A model generated the notes under the pieces. The model was not told the origin of the DNA, searched no databases, and worked only from the letters and a program-made list of their open reading frames with translations. Positions 43,341 to 51,760 of a stretch of DNA of 64,000 bases are shown piece by piece (the first letter of the stretch is position 1; each line of letters begins with the position of its first letter). The stretch is from Cyclobacteriaceae bacterium (lineage in GTDB: Bacteria; Bacteroidota; Bacteroidia; Cytophagales; Cyclobacteriaceae), in NCBI GenBank assembly GCA_016787755.1, contig JAEUUA010000023.1, positions 236,613-300,612 of the forward strand. The letters are read 5' to 3'. Made by a program: the position numbers and the translations under genes.

Positions 43341-43920
43341 TCAATCATTCTCTTTTGCTCCTAATGTTAAATTGTCAATCTTCCACTCATTACCAATTTT
43401 TTTGAAAGTTACGAGAGCAGATCCGTAAGAATCGAAATTAATCACGCCAGTAATTCTCTTCTTGTTAAGACGGGTTAGACTTGATAGCTCAGCACTATTT
43501 TTTGGATCCATTCCACCTGTCCATTCATATCTGTTACTAAAATCACAATTTATATTCTCAAAGTCATCCAAAATCTTCAAATTTGGAAAATTTATCAAAC
43601 GGAATTTTGGCAAGATTATCAACACATTGTTGGTAATCATTGATCTTAGTTTGAATGAAGTCATCACTAAATTTGAATCTCATGAGACCGTTTTTATAAT
43701 TGTCAAAGTTTAACGTGGTCATTCCATCATTTCGTTTTACGAATTTTGGATTAAAGTCTGCATTTAGTTTTCCGGTTTTGATCTTGTTGATATACCAAGA
43801 ATAGAATCCTTCAATTTGCATTTTAATATTATCAGAATCTTCAGAGGAAATATGTGGTTGCCCTGAGGTTGATCCTTGAAAAATCAATTGCATCGCCAAG
43901 AGTGCTATCGTTAATTTCAT
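43341..43920 (-). pseudogene. Frameshifted DUF3828-like exported protein gene
   Basis: Two overlapping frames together read as one exported protein. The first (43920-43564) begins with a signal peptide (MKLTIALLAMQLIFQG) and continues EGFYSWYINKIKTGKLNADFNPKFVKRNDG to a premature stop just after FSKFEDFG. The second (to 43341) picks up at DDFENINCDFSNRYEWTGG and ends WKIDNLTLGAKEND. Removing one A of the AAAA run at 43570-43573 restores the frame (FEDLDDFENINC). The SWYIxxIKxGKL motif resembles DUF3828. It may be a true decay, a phase-variable run, or a sequencing error. Confidence 0.7.
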
Positions 43921-43982
43921 CTTAACAATTTTGATTATTATCAGCTAACGAAAAACCGAGCCTTAAAAGCATAAGTGACATA

Positions 43983-46900
43983 CTAAAACCCATCATCCTC
44001 ATCCTTCTTCTTCTCTTTCTTTTTTGCCTCTGAGCTGCCGCTCGAAAGATCATAGGGCGCTTCTAATCCATAATACATTTGGCGGAAGCGGTTAATGAAG
44101 GCCAGTGTTTCTTCCGTAGAGCCTGGAATGTACACCAGTTCTCCTACTTTGGCTTTGCTGGCATTGGTTTTCTTTCTAACCAACTCATTCATGGGTTCCA
44201 GTGAAGAATGAATGAGCACCCGGTTGTCCTCCATCCCAAAATAAAACCAGGCATCGGGTGAAGCTTTGATGAACAGATGAAATACCGGAGCACCATCTTC
44301 ACTCTTTTTAATCTCCATAAACCCTTCAAACGCGCCATTGATATCATAACGCCCCATGTGGCTCAGCCCTAAATTTCCCTGGCTATAAAATGATTTATTG
44401 GCTTCCGACCATTTGAGGTCAGTGTTTGAAAGTACAATTGGCTTTACCAACCCTTGCACGGTGGATAAAGAAACATAGTTCTGTAACGACCGTTGTTCAT
44501 AATCCTTTACCACTTTTTCGCCCACCAAATCAGCAATCTTGTAGAGCAAATCTGTTGCATCACCGAGTCCCTCTTCTTTTACCCCTTCATTTTTAATAAC
44601 ATCCTGAATGCTCAATGCCATCAGCTGATACACCATGGCAGGCACATTCATATCTACCATCACAAATGAATTCATTTTAATGTCATTGGTTTCCAGGTTA
44701 CCAGAACCTAAGGCCGATGCCGTAAGATTAAAGTCTTTGCTTCCCGTAAAAAATTTGACCGGCCCTTCAAAGCGCACTTCCTGTTTGTCTTCATTGTAGG
44801 CAAATACTTTTCCGGTCAATTTTTCACCAGCTGCTTTTGCGCGATCTTCAATTTTAAATTCCCCGGTTCCTTTATCAAAATAGAGCGAACCACTGGGTAC
44901 AAAAAAGTCTTCATCACTTGGATCTTTCTTATCGAACACAAATGTGATATAGAGATCATTGTCATCGGCAAAGTGAAGACCCGCATCCGCTTTACGGCCT
45001 TCCTCCGTGATTGAATTATCAAAGTCTAAATAAATATCTTTCTCATCCCCACTTTGGGTATACTGTAACCAGGTGTCGTAATTTTTGATTTTCTTCAGAT
45101 CCATTTTTACAAAACCACGCAATTGCAACGCAGGCTTGGTAGCATACATGGTCATATCACCTTTATAAAAAATGCGAGGGGATACAAGAATGTTATTGGC
45201 TGCGGTTACAGCTCCATTAGCAACGGTCTGCTTGGTAGCAATTCCTTTTTGCTTTTTGTTACGAGTTTGTTCGGTGATGGGTTCCAGTCGGAAGTCAGTC
45301 ATCTTGATAGCAAACGTATCGTTCACCGCATTGACGTATTGGTAAGTAGCATAGCCGGCAAATTCTTTTCGGGAAATAATATCCACAACGCCTTCTGTAA
45401 GGCGGTGGTATCCGTTCAGAGTATCTAAGACAATGACGGTGTTTTTCAGTTGCCCGATTTTTGCGTTCTCTAAGATTAACACTTCGTTATTTTGCGGAGT
45501 GATCTTAGCATCGGCCACGATGATATAGGGAATACCGCTTACTTTTAGTTGTTGCGTTTTAATATCATACTCTGCACGCTCGGCATTAAAACTTAAGGAG
45601 TCCAGCTCTTTTCGGGTGGTATAGAAATAGGAATCTTCAATCGCCACGTTTGGTGCTTTGTTCATCACAATTTTTTGAGTGTTCAAATCCCATCTTGCTT
45701 CGGGAATAGACGTTTTAAATTGTGCATACGGAAAATCTATGGCCGCCTCACCCGTGTTTTCCGGACTAATGGTTGCGAAGTTTTTATCTAGGTTGAATTG
45801 AAGTTTTACATTTCTGCCGGCTAACGCTGGCTTATCAGGATTTCCAGTTTTCACTTCAAAGCGCGCATGCCTGGCGCTCAAATCTTTCGCGGAAAAATTC
45901 ATTTCTTTTGAACGCACTTCCGAACCTCGTGTACTTAATCGTCCATCACCACCAACGCCTGTTTTTGAAACAATCAGATTGCCATCTAATGTGGCCGTGT
46001 TCTGGTATAAACTAAAAGGCTCTTTTAAGTTTTTGATTCGCATTTTATCCTGCTTCGGCAGCCATTTTAATTGATAGTCGCCCAGTTTTACCTGCGGGAA
46101 ATACACAGCCCCAAATTGTTTTTCTTTTATCTCACCTACGCTGCCGCGCCCCACCACAGAATCCGGATAAAACACAAAATCTTTCGACTCAACAGAGGCT
46201 GCCAGGTAGTCAATTTTTCCCGCAGAGCGAATCCCTGCATTATCCAATGACATCCCGCCATATAATTTAGCTTCTGTTTGATACAGTTGGTAACCGGAAG
46301 CAGGCACCGAATGTGTAAACCCTAAAGATTTATCGGGCATCGTGTGCAGTTTCTCCTTGAAACTTGGGAACATTCCACTGGTGACAAAGGTACCTTCGAA
46401 ATTAATAGAGCCTGGATCGGCATCATTCAAACTATCCAGCTTAAAGGGGGGCACAACAAAAAATAAAGATTGATCATACGCGCCATTCAATACCTCACTT
46501 CGATTAAAATAGATTACTCCACCCGCGGTTGCATCTAAGCGCGGGTAGTTCGGATATTTTATTTTACCAGACTTGTTATCGGGTCGGTTAATAAATAAGG
46601 TCCCAGATGTTTTGCTTGAAGATGCCTGCATACCTCCGGCCGCAGCGGCTGTTGAGTCGGCACCAACCATCGAATTGTTTACTCTCCTTCTTGTTCCATT
46701 TTTTTCTGTAACATAAAACCGAATGGAGTCGATGTGATTCATGTTAATAAAAAAGCTGTCGTACTTAAGCGTAAAATCTCTACCTGAAATTTCAAAATTC
46801 CCTGCATTGATCGTGCCGTTGAACTTTATGTCGCGATTTTGTAAAAAAGTAATGCGGCTGCTATCTGGTTTGATTATCACATTTAATGAATCACTTACAT

Positions 46901-48662
46901 TAAATTCCTCGACTCCGTATACATTCATTTTACCGGTTGAGAAACTAATCATGGCATTTGCAATAGTATCTGTGAGGGAGTGGATTTTTAAATTGTCGTA
47001 ATCGGCTACCCCTTTTACTGCTTGTAAAAAATTAACGGCTTTATCCTTCACATGAATTTTACCATTGTGAGCATCATAATCAATCATTCCTTTCTGCGAA
47101 AGAAAATCGGCCGCCATCCGAGCAACCTGTAAACTTCGTTTACCTGGCACTACCAAATCATACACATAGAAATCATTTCTACCAATTTCATTGGCATGAT
47201 TAACCATTAACGCCAATGGATGAAAGTTAAATCCCTGACCTGCTAACTGACGATACCCTTCCGGATCATAAAAATCATTTGACTCAATGATCATAGGCGA
47301 TACATTGCCACTGCCCTGCACAAAGAAGGCAAGACTATCTGATTTTAAATCCCAATTAACGCGGTCGGCCGTAAACTCAACATCAAAATAGGAGGATGAG
47401 AAAGGTGCTTTCCGGAGCTGACTCTTTTCTTTATTTAGAACAAGTTTTTCATTTTTAACGTCATACCAAAGCTCCATTGCTGGATGGACAATTGAATCGT
47501 TTTGCTGGTAAATAGTAATCTGCGCCTGAGCTGCCACGATAACCGAATCCTGAAACCCAAACGAAGAGGCAATCGCTTTAAACTTCTTATCTGTTTCCCC
47601 TCTTATTTCAATCGTAGCAAGCCTTCCATCTGCTGAATTGCTCGTGAGTGTATGACCTTGTAACCCAACCCCTCCGGTGTACTTTAACTTATCGGAACCT
47701 AACCCCAATAGGCTAAGATTTGATTCATACGATTTAAAGCGTGGATAGCTGGATGTTTGTGGTGTCTTGTGATTAAGACTTCTGAACTCAAAAATTCCGG
47801 GCACAGTACCCGGTGCCTTTCCTACATAAGTAAGTCGGCCTTGTTCTGCTTTTAAGTAAGGTTGTGATGTTTTGAAATTGTATTTGTTGAGATCGTAATA
47901 CACAGAATCGGATGATAACCCGGCCGCACTCCAATCGAAGCGGCCGCCATCGCCCACAAATAATTTCTCGCGCATTGAAAAAACTCCTTTTGTATTGCGA
48001 AGAAAAACAGTGTCGTATGGAGTAATGAAATTCAACGAAAGTTTATCGAAAGTCATTACCGGCCCAAATAATTCGGGTTGCACGATGGGCTGTTGCCATT
48101 GCGGAGCATTATACCACGATGTATCGACAGGTTGATCATAATAGGTTTGAACAGTATCGGGAATGTATACGGGTTCGAGGTAATCAAAGCTGTAAGAATC
48201 ATCCAACACCAGCAATTGAAAAAACTTTTCATGCTGTAACGCACGGTGTTCAAAAAAATCTCGGCTCAGTTGCAAAAAGATGTGTGCTTGGTTGGTATTG
48301 TCTTTCTCTATTACCTTTCCGACAACGGTTAAATAATTTGAAAGTCGTGTTGGATCCGTTTGTTCAACAGAAACTGCGGAAGCAATAGCGCCATAATAAT
48401 TGATAAAATGTGGACTCAGTTTGTATCTTTTTTTCTTCATCAACCGCGCTTGCTTCTTGATCACAATTTGCTGATCAGGGCCTAAGCTACTCCATGCAGT
48501 TTGGAACGAAGCCCCCACCGCCATAGCATCATTGGCTTTGGTGTTTTCCAGAACCAACCGAATACTATCCTGAAAACTGTGGCTATAGTCGGCTGCCGAC
48601 TGAGCGAATGTGCCAGTGGTTGATAGTAGAACGGCAATAATGTAGGTTAAAACCTGCTTCAC
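43983..48662 (-). CDS. Very large exported protein of unknown function
   Basis: The 1559-residue product has a signal peptide (MKQVLTYIIAVLLSTTGTFAQ), a helical first part (about 25-170), then more than a thousand residues of short repeated beta strands with recurrent types such as FNGTINAGNFEISGRDFTLKYDSF and YGGMSLDNAGIRSAGKIDYLAASVESKDFVFYPDS, and ends with a lysine-rich tail (EAKKKEKKKDED). The strand register resembles OstA/LptA-like jellyroll or beta-helix proteins, which bridge membranes or carry lipids, but I cannot claim that homology. No lipobox or barrel-type C-terminus is visible. It precedes no other LPS gene; tpiA and prmA lie upstream on the same strand. Confidence 0.8.
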   Translation of the reverse strand: MKQVLTYIIAVLLSTTGTFAQSAADYSHSFQDSIRLVLENTKANDAMAVGASFQTAWSSLGPDQQIVIKKQARLMKKKRYKLSPHFINYYGAIASAVSVEQTDPTRLSNYLTVVGKVIEKDNTNQAHIFLQLSRDFFEHRALQHEKFFQLLVLDDSYSFDYLEPVYIPDTVQTYYDQPVDTSWYNAPQWQQPIVQPELFGPVMTFDKLSLNFITPYDTVFLRNTKGVFSMREKLFVGDGGRFDWSAAGLSSDSVYYDLNKYNFKTSQPYLKAEQGRLTYVGKAPGTVPGIFEFRSLNHKTPQTSSYPRFKSYESNLSLLGLGSDKLKYTGGVGLQGHTLTSNSADGRLATIEIRGETDKKFKAIASSFGFQDSVIVAAQAQITIYQQNDSIVHPAMELWYDVKNEKLVLNKEKSQLRKAPFSSSYFDVEFTADRVNWDLKSDSLAFFVQGSGNVSPMIIESNDFYDPEGYRQLAGQGFNFHPLALMVNHANEIGRNDFYVYDLVVPGKRSLQVARMAADFLSQKGMIDYDAHNGKIHVKDKAVNFLQAVKGVADYDNLKIHSLTDTIANAMISFSTGKMNVYGVEEFNVSDSLNVIIKPDSSRITFLQNRDIKFNGTINAGNFEISGRDFTLKYDSFFINMNHIDSIRFYVTEKNGTRRRVNNSMVGADSTAAAAGGMQASSSKTSGTLFINRPDNKSGKIKYPNYPRLDATAGGVIYFNRSEVLNGAYDQSLFFVVPPFKLDSLNDADPGSINFEGTFVTSGMFPSFKEKLHTMPDKSLGFTHSVPASGYQLYQTEAKLYGGMSLDNAGIRSAGKIDYLAASVESKDFVFYPDSVVGRGSVGEIKEKQFGAVYFPQVKLGDYQLKWLPKQDKMRIKNLKEPFSLYQNTATLDGNLIVSKTGVGGDGRLSTRGSEVRSKEMNFSAKDLSARHARFEVKTGNPDKPALAGRNVKLQFNLDKNFATISPENTGEAAIDFPYAQFKTSIPEARWDLNTQKIVMNKAPNVAIEDSYFYTTRKELDSLSFNAERAEYDIKTQQLKVSGIPYIIVADAKITPQNNEVLILENAKIGQLKNTVIVLDTLNGYHRLTEGVVDIISRKEFAGYATYQYVNAVNDTFAIKMTDFRLEPITEQTRNKKQKGIATKQTVANGAVTAANNILVSPRIFYKGDMTMYATKPALQLRGFVKMDLKKIKNYDTWLQYTQSGDEKDIYLDFDNSITEEGRKADAGLHFADDNDLYITFVFDKKDPSDEDFFVPSGSLYFDKGTGEFKIEDRAKAAGEKLTGKVFAYNEDKQEVRFEGPVKFFTGSKDFNLTASALGSGNLETNDIKMNSFVMVDMNVPAMVYQLMALSIQDVIKNEGVKEEGLGDATDLLYKIADLVGEKVVKDYEQRSLQNYVSLSTVQGLVKPIVLSNTDLKWSEANKSFYSQGNLGLSHMGRYDINGAFEGFMEIKKSEDGAPVFHLFIKASPDAWFYFGMEDNRVLIHSSLEPMNELVRKKTNASKAKVGELVYIPGSTEETLAFINRFRQMYYGLEAPYDLSSGSSEAKKKEKKKDEDDGF

Positions 48663-48790
48663 GGAGCCAAAAACCTTGAAATTCGTAAATAAATGGCGAA
48701 TGTGCTAATATAAAAAGATGCTGGATGCTTGTTACTAGTTGCCAACTTAGGAACCTAACAAATAACCTGTGAAAATAGGTTTTATTGTGA

Positions 48791-49618
48791 TCAAGACTTT
48801 AACAGTAAACAAGCCCAATCTTCGCGTTCATCATGCGCTACTTCGCTTAGTTGATACTTAGCCGCTTCTTTCTTAAGATCATCAATATCCTGCACGTAAA
48901 AACCGCTGAGCAAAAGCAATCCTCCTTTTTCTAAATAAGAAGCATAGTGATGCATTTCTGCTAGTAAAATATTTTTGTTGATGTTGGCCAATATGATATC
49001 AAACTTCCCAACAAGCTTCACCTCTTCAATTGCTCCCAATTGAATGTGAATGGATGAACAGGAATTATTTTCTGCGTTTTCAACACCATTCGTTACGCTC
49101 CACTCATCAATATCAAACGCCTCCACTTCTTTCGCGCCAAGCTTGGAGGCCATGATGGAAAGAATAGCTGTGCCACAGCCGGCATCCATCACGCGTGTAT
49201 TTTTATGATCCATTTTCATTTGGCGGCTAATCATCAAATGAGTGGTTTGATGATGGCCGGTGCCAAACGACATTTTTGGAGTAATGATAATTTCGTAGGG
49301 ATATTTTTTTTCGATGTTGTGAAAGGCCGCGCGAACAAGGCACCGATCATCTACAATAATCGGCTCTACATTTTTTTCCCACTCTTCATTCCAATTTTGT
49401 TTTGAAATTTGGGTTTGCGAAAATTGCAAAGGACTTACGTGTTTATATTTTTCTTTTAACTGATTCAGCAGATCGTCATCAAAGGCGTCTCCTTCTACAT
49501 AGCCTTCGAAGCCATCATCTGTTTCCATGAAGGTATCGAATCCGGCTTCAGCAATTTCAGCCATTAGTATTTCTGAAAATTCCGGATCACATATTACTTG
49601 AAGACGAGTGGAATGCAT
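48791..49618 (-). CDS. prmA: Ribosomal protein L11 methyltransferase
   Basis: PrmA trimethylates lysines and the N-terminus of ribosomal protein L11. The 275-residue product has the family's N-terminal substrate domain, the WNEEWEKNVEPIIVDDRCLVR linker, the signature MSFGTGHHQTTHLMI, the SAM-binding DAGCGTAILSIMASKLGAKEVEAFDIDEWSV and the LANINKNILL motif. Length is slightly short but complete. It follows tpiA by 88 bp with AT-rich repeats in between. Confidence 0.96.
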   Translation of the reverse strand: MHSTRLQVICDPEFSEILMAEIAEAGFDTFMETDDGFEGYVEGDAFDDDLLNQLKEKYKHVSPLQFSQTQISKQNWNEEWEKNVEPIIVDDRCLVRAAFHNIEKKYPYEIIITPKMSFGTGHHQTTHLMISRQMKMDHKNTRVMDAGCGTAILSIMASKLGAKEVEAFDIDEWSVTNGVENAENNSCSSIHIQLGAIEEVKLVGKFDIILANINKNILLAEMHHYASYLEKGGLLLLSGFYVQDIDDLKKEAAKYQLSEVAHDEREDWACLLLKS

Positions 49619-49627
49619 AATTGATTA

Positions 49628-49713
49628 ATTTGATGATGCGCTAATTTGATGATTTGAAAATGAACTTTACATAATTAGATTTTCAAATCTATTAATCATC
49701 AAATTTTCAAATT
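49628..49713. repeat. AT-rich TTTGATGAT/ATCATCAAA inverted repeat between tpiA and prmA
   Basis: AATTTGATGAT occurs twice (from 49628 and 49643), and AATTTGATGATTTGAAAAT (49643-49661) has near-complementary sequence at 49680-49713 (ATTTTCAAAT, then ATCATCAAATTTTCAAATT). The region can form an AT-rich hairpin over the tpiA stop. Confidence 0.6.
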
Positions 49714-50465
49714 GCTTTTACAATTTCAACAAACTCTCTGCTCTTAAGCGAAGCACCGCCTACAAGCCCACCATCCACATCCGCGCAAGCGAAAAGCTCT
49801 TTGGCATTATCGGCTTTCACACTTCCACCATATAGAATAGAAATATTCTCAGCAGCGGCTCCATACTTAGAAGCAATGTGTTTACGAATAACTGCATGCA
49901 TATCCTGCGCTTGTTGCGAGGTAGCAGTTTTTCCGGTGCCAATCGCCCATACAGGTTCATAAGCAACAACCACTTTCTTAAGTTCATCCGCACTTAAATG
50001 GAAAAGACTTTCTTCTACTTGTTTCTTTACTAATTGTTCATGCGTTCCCTTTTCACGAATTTCCAAGGGTTCGCCACAACAAAAGATGGGGGTTAATCCT
50101 TGCGCTAATGCCTTATCAACTTTGGTTGCCAGCAAAGCTCCGTCTTCGCCAAAATATTGTCTGCGCTCGCTATGCCCAATGATTACATACGGAATGCCCA
50201 TTGACTTTAACATACCAACCGAAGTCTCGCCTGTGTAAGCCCCCGAATCATGTTCGCTGCAATTTTGTGCTCCCACAGAAATTCTTGCATTACTGCCAAG
50301 TTGTTGTTTCACTGGATATAAATACGGAAAGGGGGTGCATAAGACAACTTTCACATTTCCCTTCACCTCATCGGCCACAAGCCCCATCAGTTCTGAGGTT
50401 AAGATACCCGCTTCTTCCAGAGTCTTGTTCATTTTCCAGTTACCGGCAACAATTTTTTGGCGCAT
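49707..50465 (-). CDS. tpiA: Triosephosphate isomerase
   Basis: TpiA interconverts dihydroxyacetone phosphate and glyceraldehyde 3-phosphate in glycolysis. The 252-residue protein has the conserved GNWKMNK with K11, IIGHSERRQYFGE with the electrophilic H98, VAYEPVWAIGTGKTA with catalytic E170, and the phosphate-gripping GGSVKADNAKE and DGGLVGGASL loops. Length is normal. It lies 15 bp after the DUF6702 gene, probably in one operon with it and prmA. Confidence 0.98.
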   Translation of the reverse strand: MRQKIVAGNWKMNKTLEEAGILTSELMGLVADEVKGNVKVVLCTPFPYLYPVKQQLGSNARISVGAQNCSEHDSGAYTGETSVGMLKSMGIPYVIIGHSERRQYFGEDGALLATKVDKALAQGLTPIFCCGEPLEIREKGTHEQLVKKQVEESLFHLSADELKKVVVAYEPVWAIGTGKTATSQQAQDMHAVIRKHIASKYGAAAENISILYGGSVKADNAKELFACADVDGGLVGGASLKSREFVEIVKAI

Positions 50466-50480
50466 AATTATATAGTTAGA

Positions 50481-50966
50481 TTATTTTGATTCAAAGGTGA
50501 GTGCATCCGAAGGTTTATCACGCACAAGACGCAGACTTTTTACAGGACCTTTATACGTTACATGAACCAGGTTCGATTGGTCATAATGGGTTTCCATTAT
50601 GACATCATTCTTAATTTCGATGCTTTTAAATTTCTTTACGTTTTCAATCTCGATGTAACAGATGACAGCCGGATCTTCTCGTTCAAAACCAAGAAAATTT
50701 AACTTTTGAATTTTGCCATCGAGCTTGATTGTAAGATGCTGAAGAACATAATCACTAATAAGTTTCTCAGTTGTCAACTCTTTGCCCGGTACCAACAAAT
50801 CAAGATCTGGCTTATTAAGTTTCTTTTGAATGGATAATTCAAGATCATCCAAAAAAATGCGTGACGTAATCTGTAATGCATTGTCCTTTTCGCTGTAATT
50901 GATTTCCGAAACCGAAAGGTGAATGGGATGGAGAAACAGGAGGAAAGAATAGAAGAGTGTAATCAT
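50481..50966 (-). CDS. DUF6702 family exported protein
   Basis: The 161-residue product begins MITLFYSFLLFLHPIHLSVSEINYSEK, the hallmark of the DUF6702 family (hydrophobic leader followed by HPxHxSxxEI). The rest is a beta-sandwich-like domain (LQITSRIFLDDLELSIQKKL, KLDGKIQKLNFLGFE, VICYIEIENVKKFKSIEIKN). The His-Pro-x-His at the mature N-terminus could ligate metal if the leader is cleaved there; that is inference. A HupE/UreJ gene is divergently placed 96 bp away, and M1 peptidases follow; this trio recurs in Bacteroidota as far as I know. tpiA lies directly downstream. Confidence 0.82.
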   Translation of the reverse strand: MITLFYSFLLFLHPIHLSVSEINYSEKDNALQITSRIFLDDLELSIQKKLNKPDLDLLVPGKELTTEKLISDYVLQHLTIKLDGKIQKLNFLGFEREDPAVICYIEIENVKKFKSIEIKNDVIMETHYDQSNLVHVTYKGPVKSLRLVRDKPSDALTFESK

Positions 50967-51062
50967 GCTAAACCAGTCGCGAAAATCGTGCCGTCAAAAT
51001 TACTTCTAATTGCCCTAAATCAAAATAAGGTTTATACTTGTGCCCTTTAAAAGAAGCATTAA

Positions 51063-51650
51063 ATGAGTGAGTTTGCTTTATATTTTGGCTTGGGCAAAGA
51101 TCATATCCTGGATTATGTGAATGGCTACGATCACATTTTATTTGTGCTCGCCTTATGTGCCGTATACTTGATTGGAGACTGGAAGAAAATCCTTATCCTG
51201 GTCACCGCATTTACAATCGGTCATTCCATTACATTGGCATTAGCAACCTTGCGCCTTATCAACGTGCCAACCGATGCAATCGAGTTTCTAATTCCACTCA
51301 CCATTTTTATTACCGCGGTTGCTAATCTTTTTAAGAAAGAAACTGAGTTGACTAAAACACGCATTCAAATCAATTATGTATTTGCGCTTTTTTTTGGATT
51401 GATCCACGGCCTTGGCTTTTCTAATTATCTACGAGCGTTGTTAGGGAAACAAGAAAATATTGTATCCCCTCTTTTTGCCTTTAATCTGGGTTTGGAGATG
51501 GGTCAGATAATAGTGGTGGCACTATTTTTGGCAATCAGCTTTATTTTGGTAGAATTAGTGAAAGTGCCGCGCAGAGATTTAAGGTTTGTGCTCTCATCCG
51601 CTATAGCGGGAATCGCCTTGGTGCTCATGAAGGATAGGATTTTTTGGTAA
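51063..51650 (+). CDS. HupE/UreJ family membrane protein
   Basis: The 195-residue protein has about six helices with the HupE/UreJ_2 motif pattern: GYDHILFVLALCAVYLIGDW in helix 1, TAFTIGHSITLALA in helix 2, and FFGLIHGLGFSNYLRAL in helix 4, each with membrane-embedded histidines. HupE/UreJ proteins of other bacteria are nickel/cobalt permease-like. It stands upstream of three M1 metallopeptidases and opposite a DUF6702 gene, not with urease or hydrogenase genes, so a link to metal delivery for the peptidases is suggested. The ion is not established. Confidence 0.87.
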   Translation: MSEFALYFGLGKDHILDYVNGYDHILFVLALCAVYLIGDWKKILILVTAFTIGHSITLALATLRLINVPTDAIEFLIPLTIFITAVANLFKKETELTKTRIQINYVFALFFGLIHGLGFSNYLRALLGKQENIVSPLFAFNLGLEMGQIIVVALFLAISFILVELVKVPRRDLRFVLSSAIAGIALVLMKDRIFW

Positions 51651-51664
51651 AAATTCTTTTTTAA

Positions 51665-51729
51665 ACCACGGAGAACACAGAGTAAAATAAAAAGCAATAA
51701 AATAATTGTAACTCTATGTTCTCAATGGT
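51665..51729. repeat. CACGGAGAACACAGAG inverted repeat
   Basis: ACCACGGAGAACACAGAGT (51665-51683) and ACTCTATGTTCTCAATGGT (51711-51729) are imperfect reverse complements (15 of 19 positions) separated by a 27-bp A-rich loop, between HupE and the first M1 gene. A decayed copy is at 36244-36285. Confidence 0.65.
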
Positions 51730-51760
51730 GAAAATTAGATAATCAGTAAACAATTAAATT

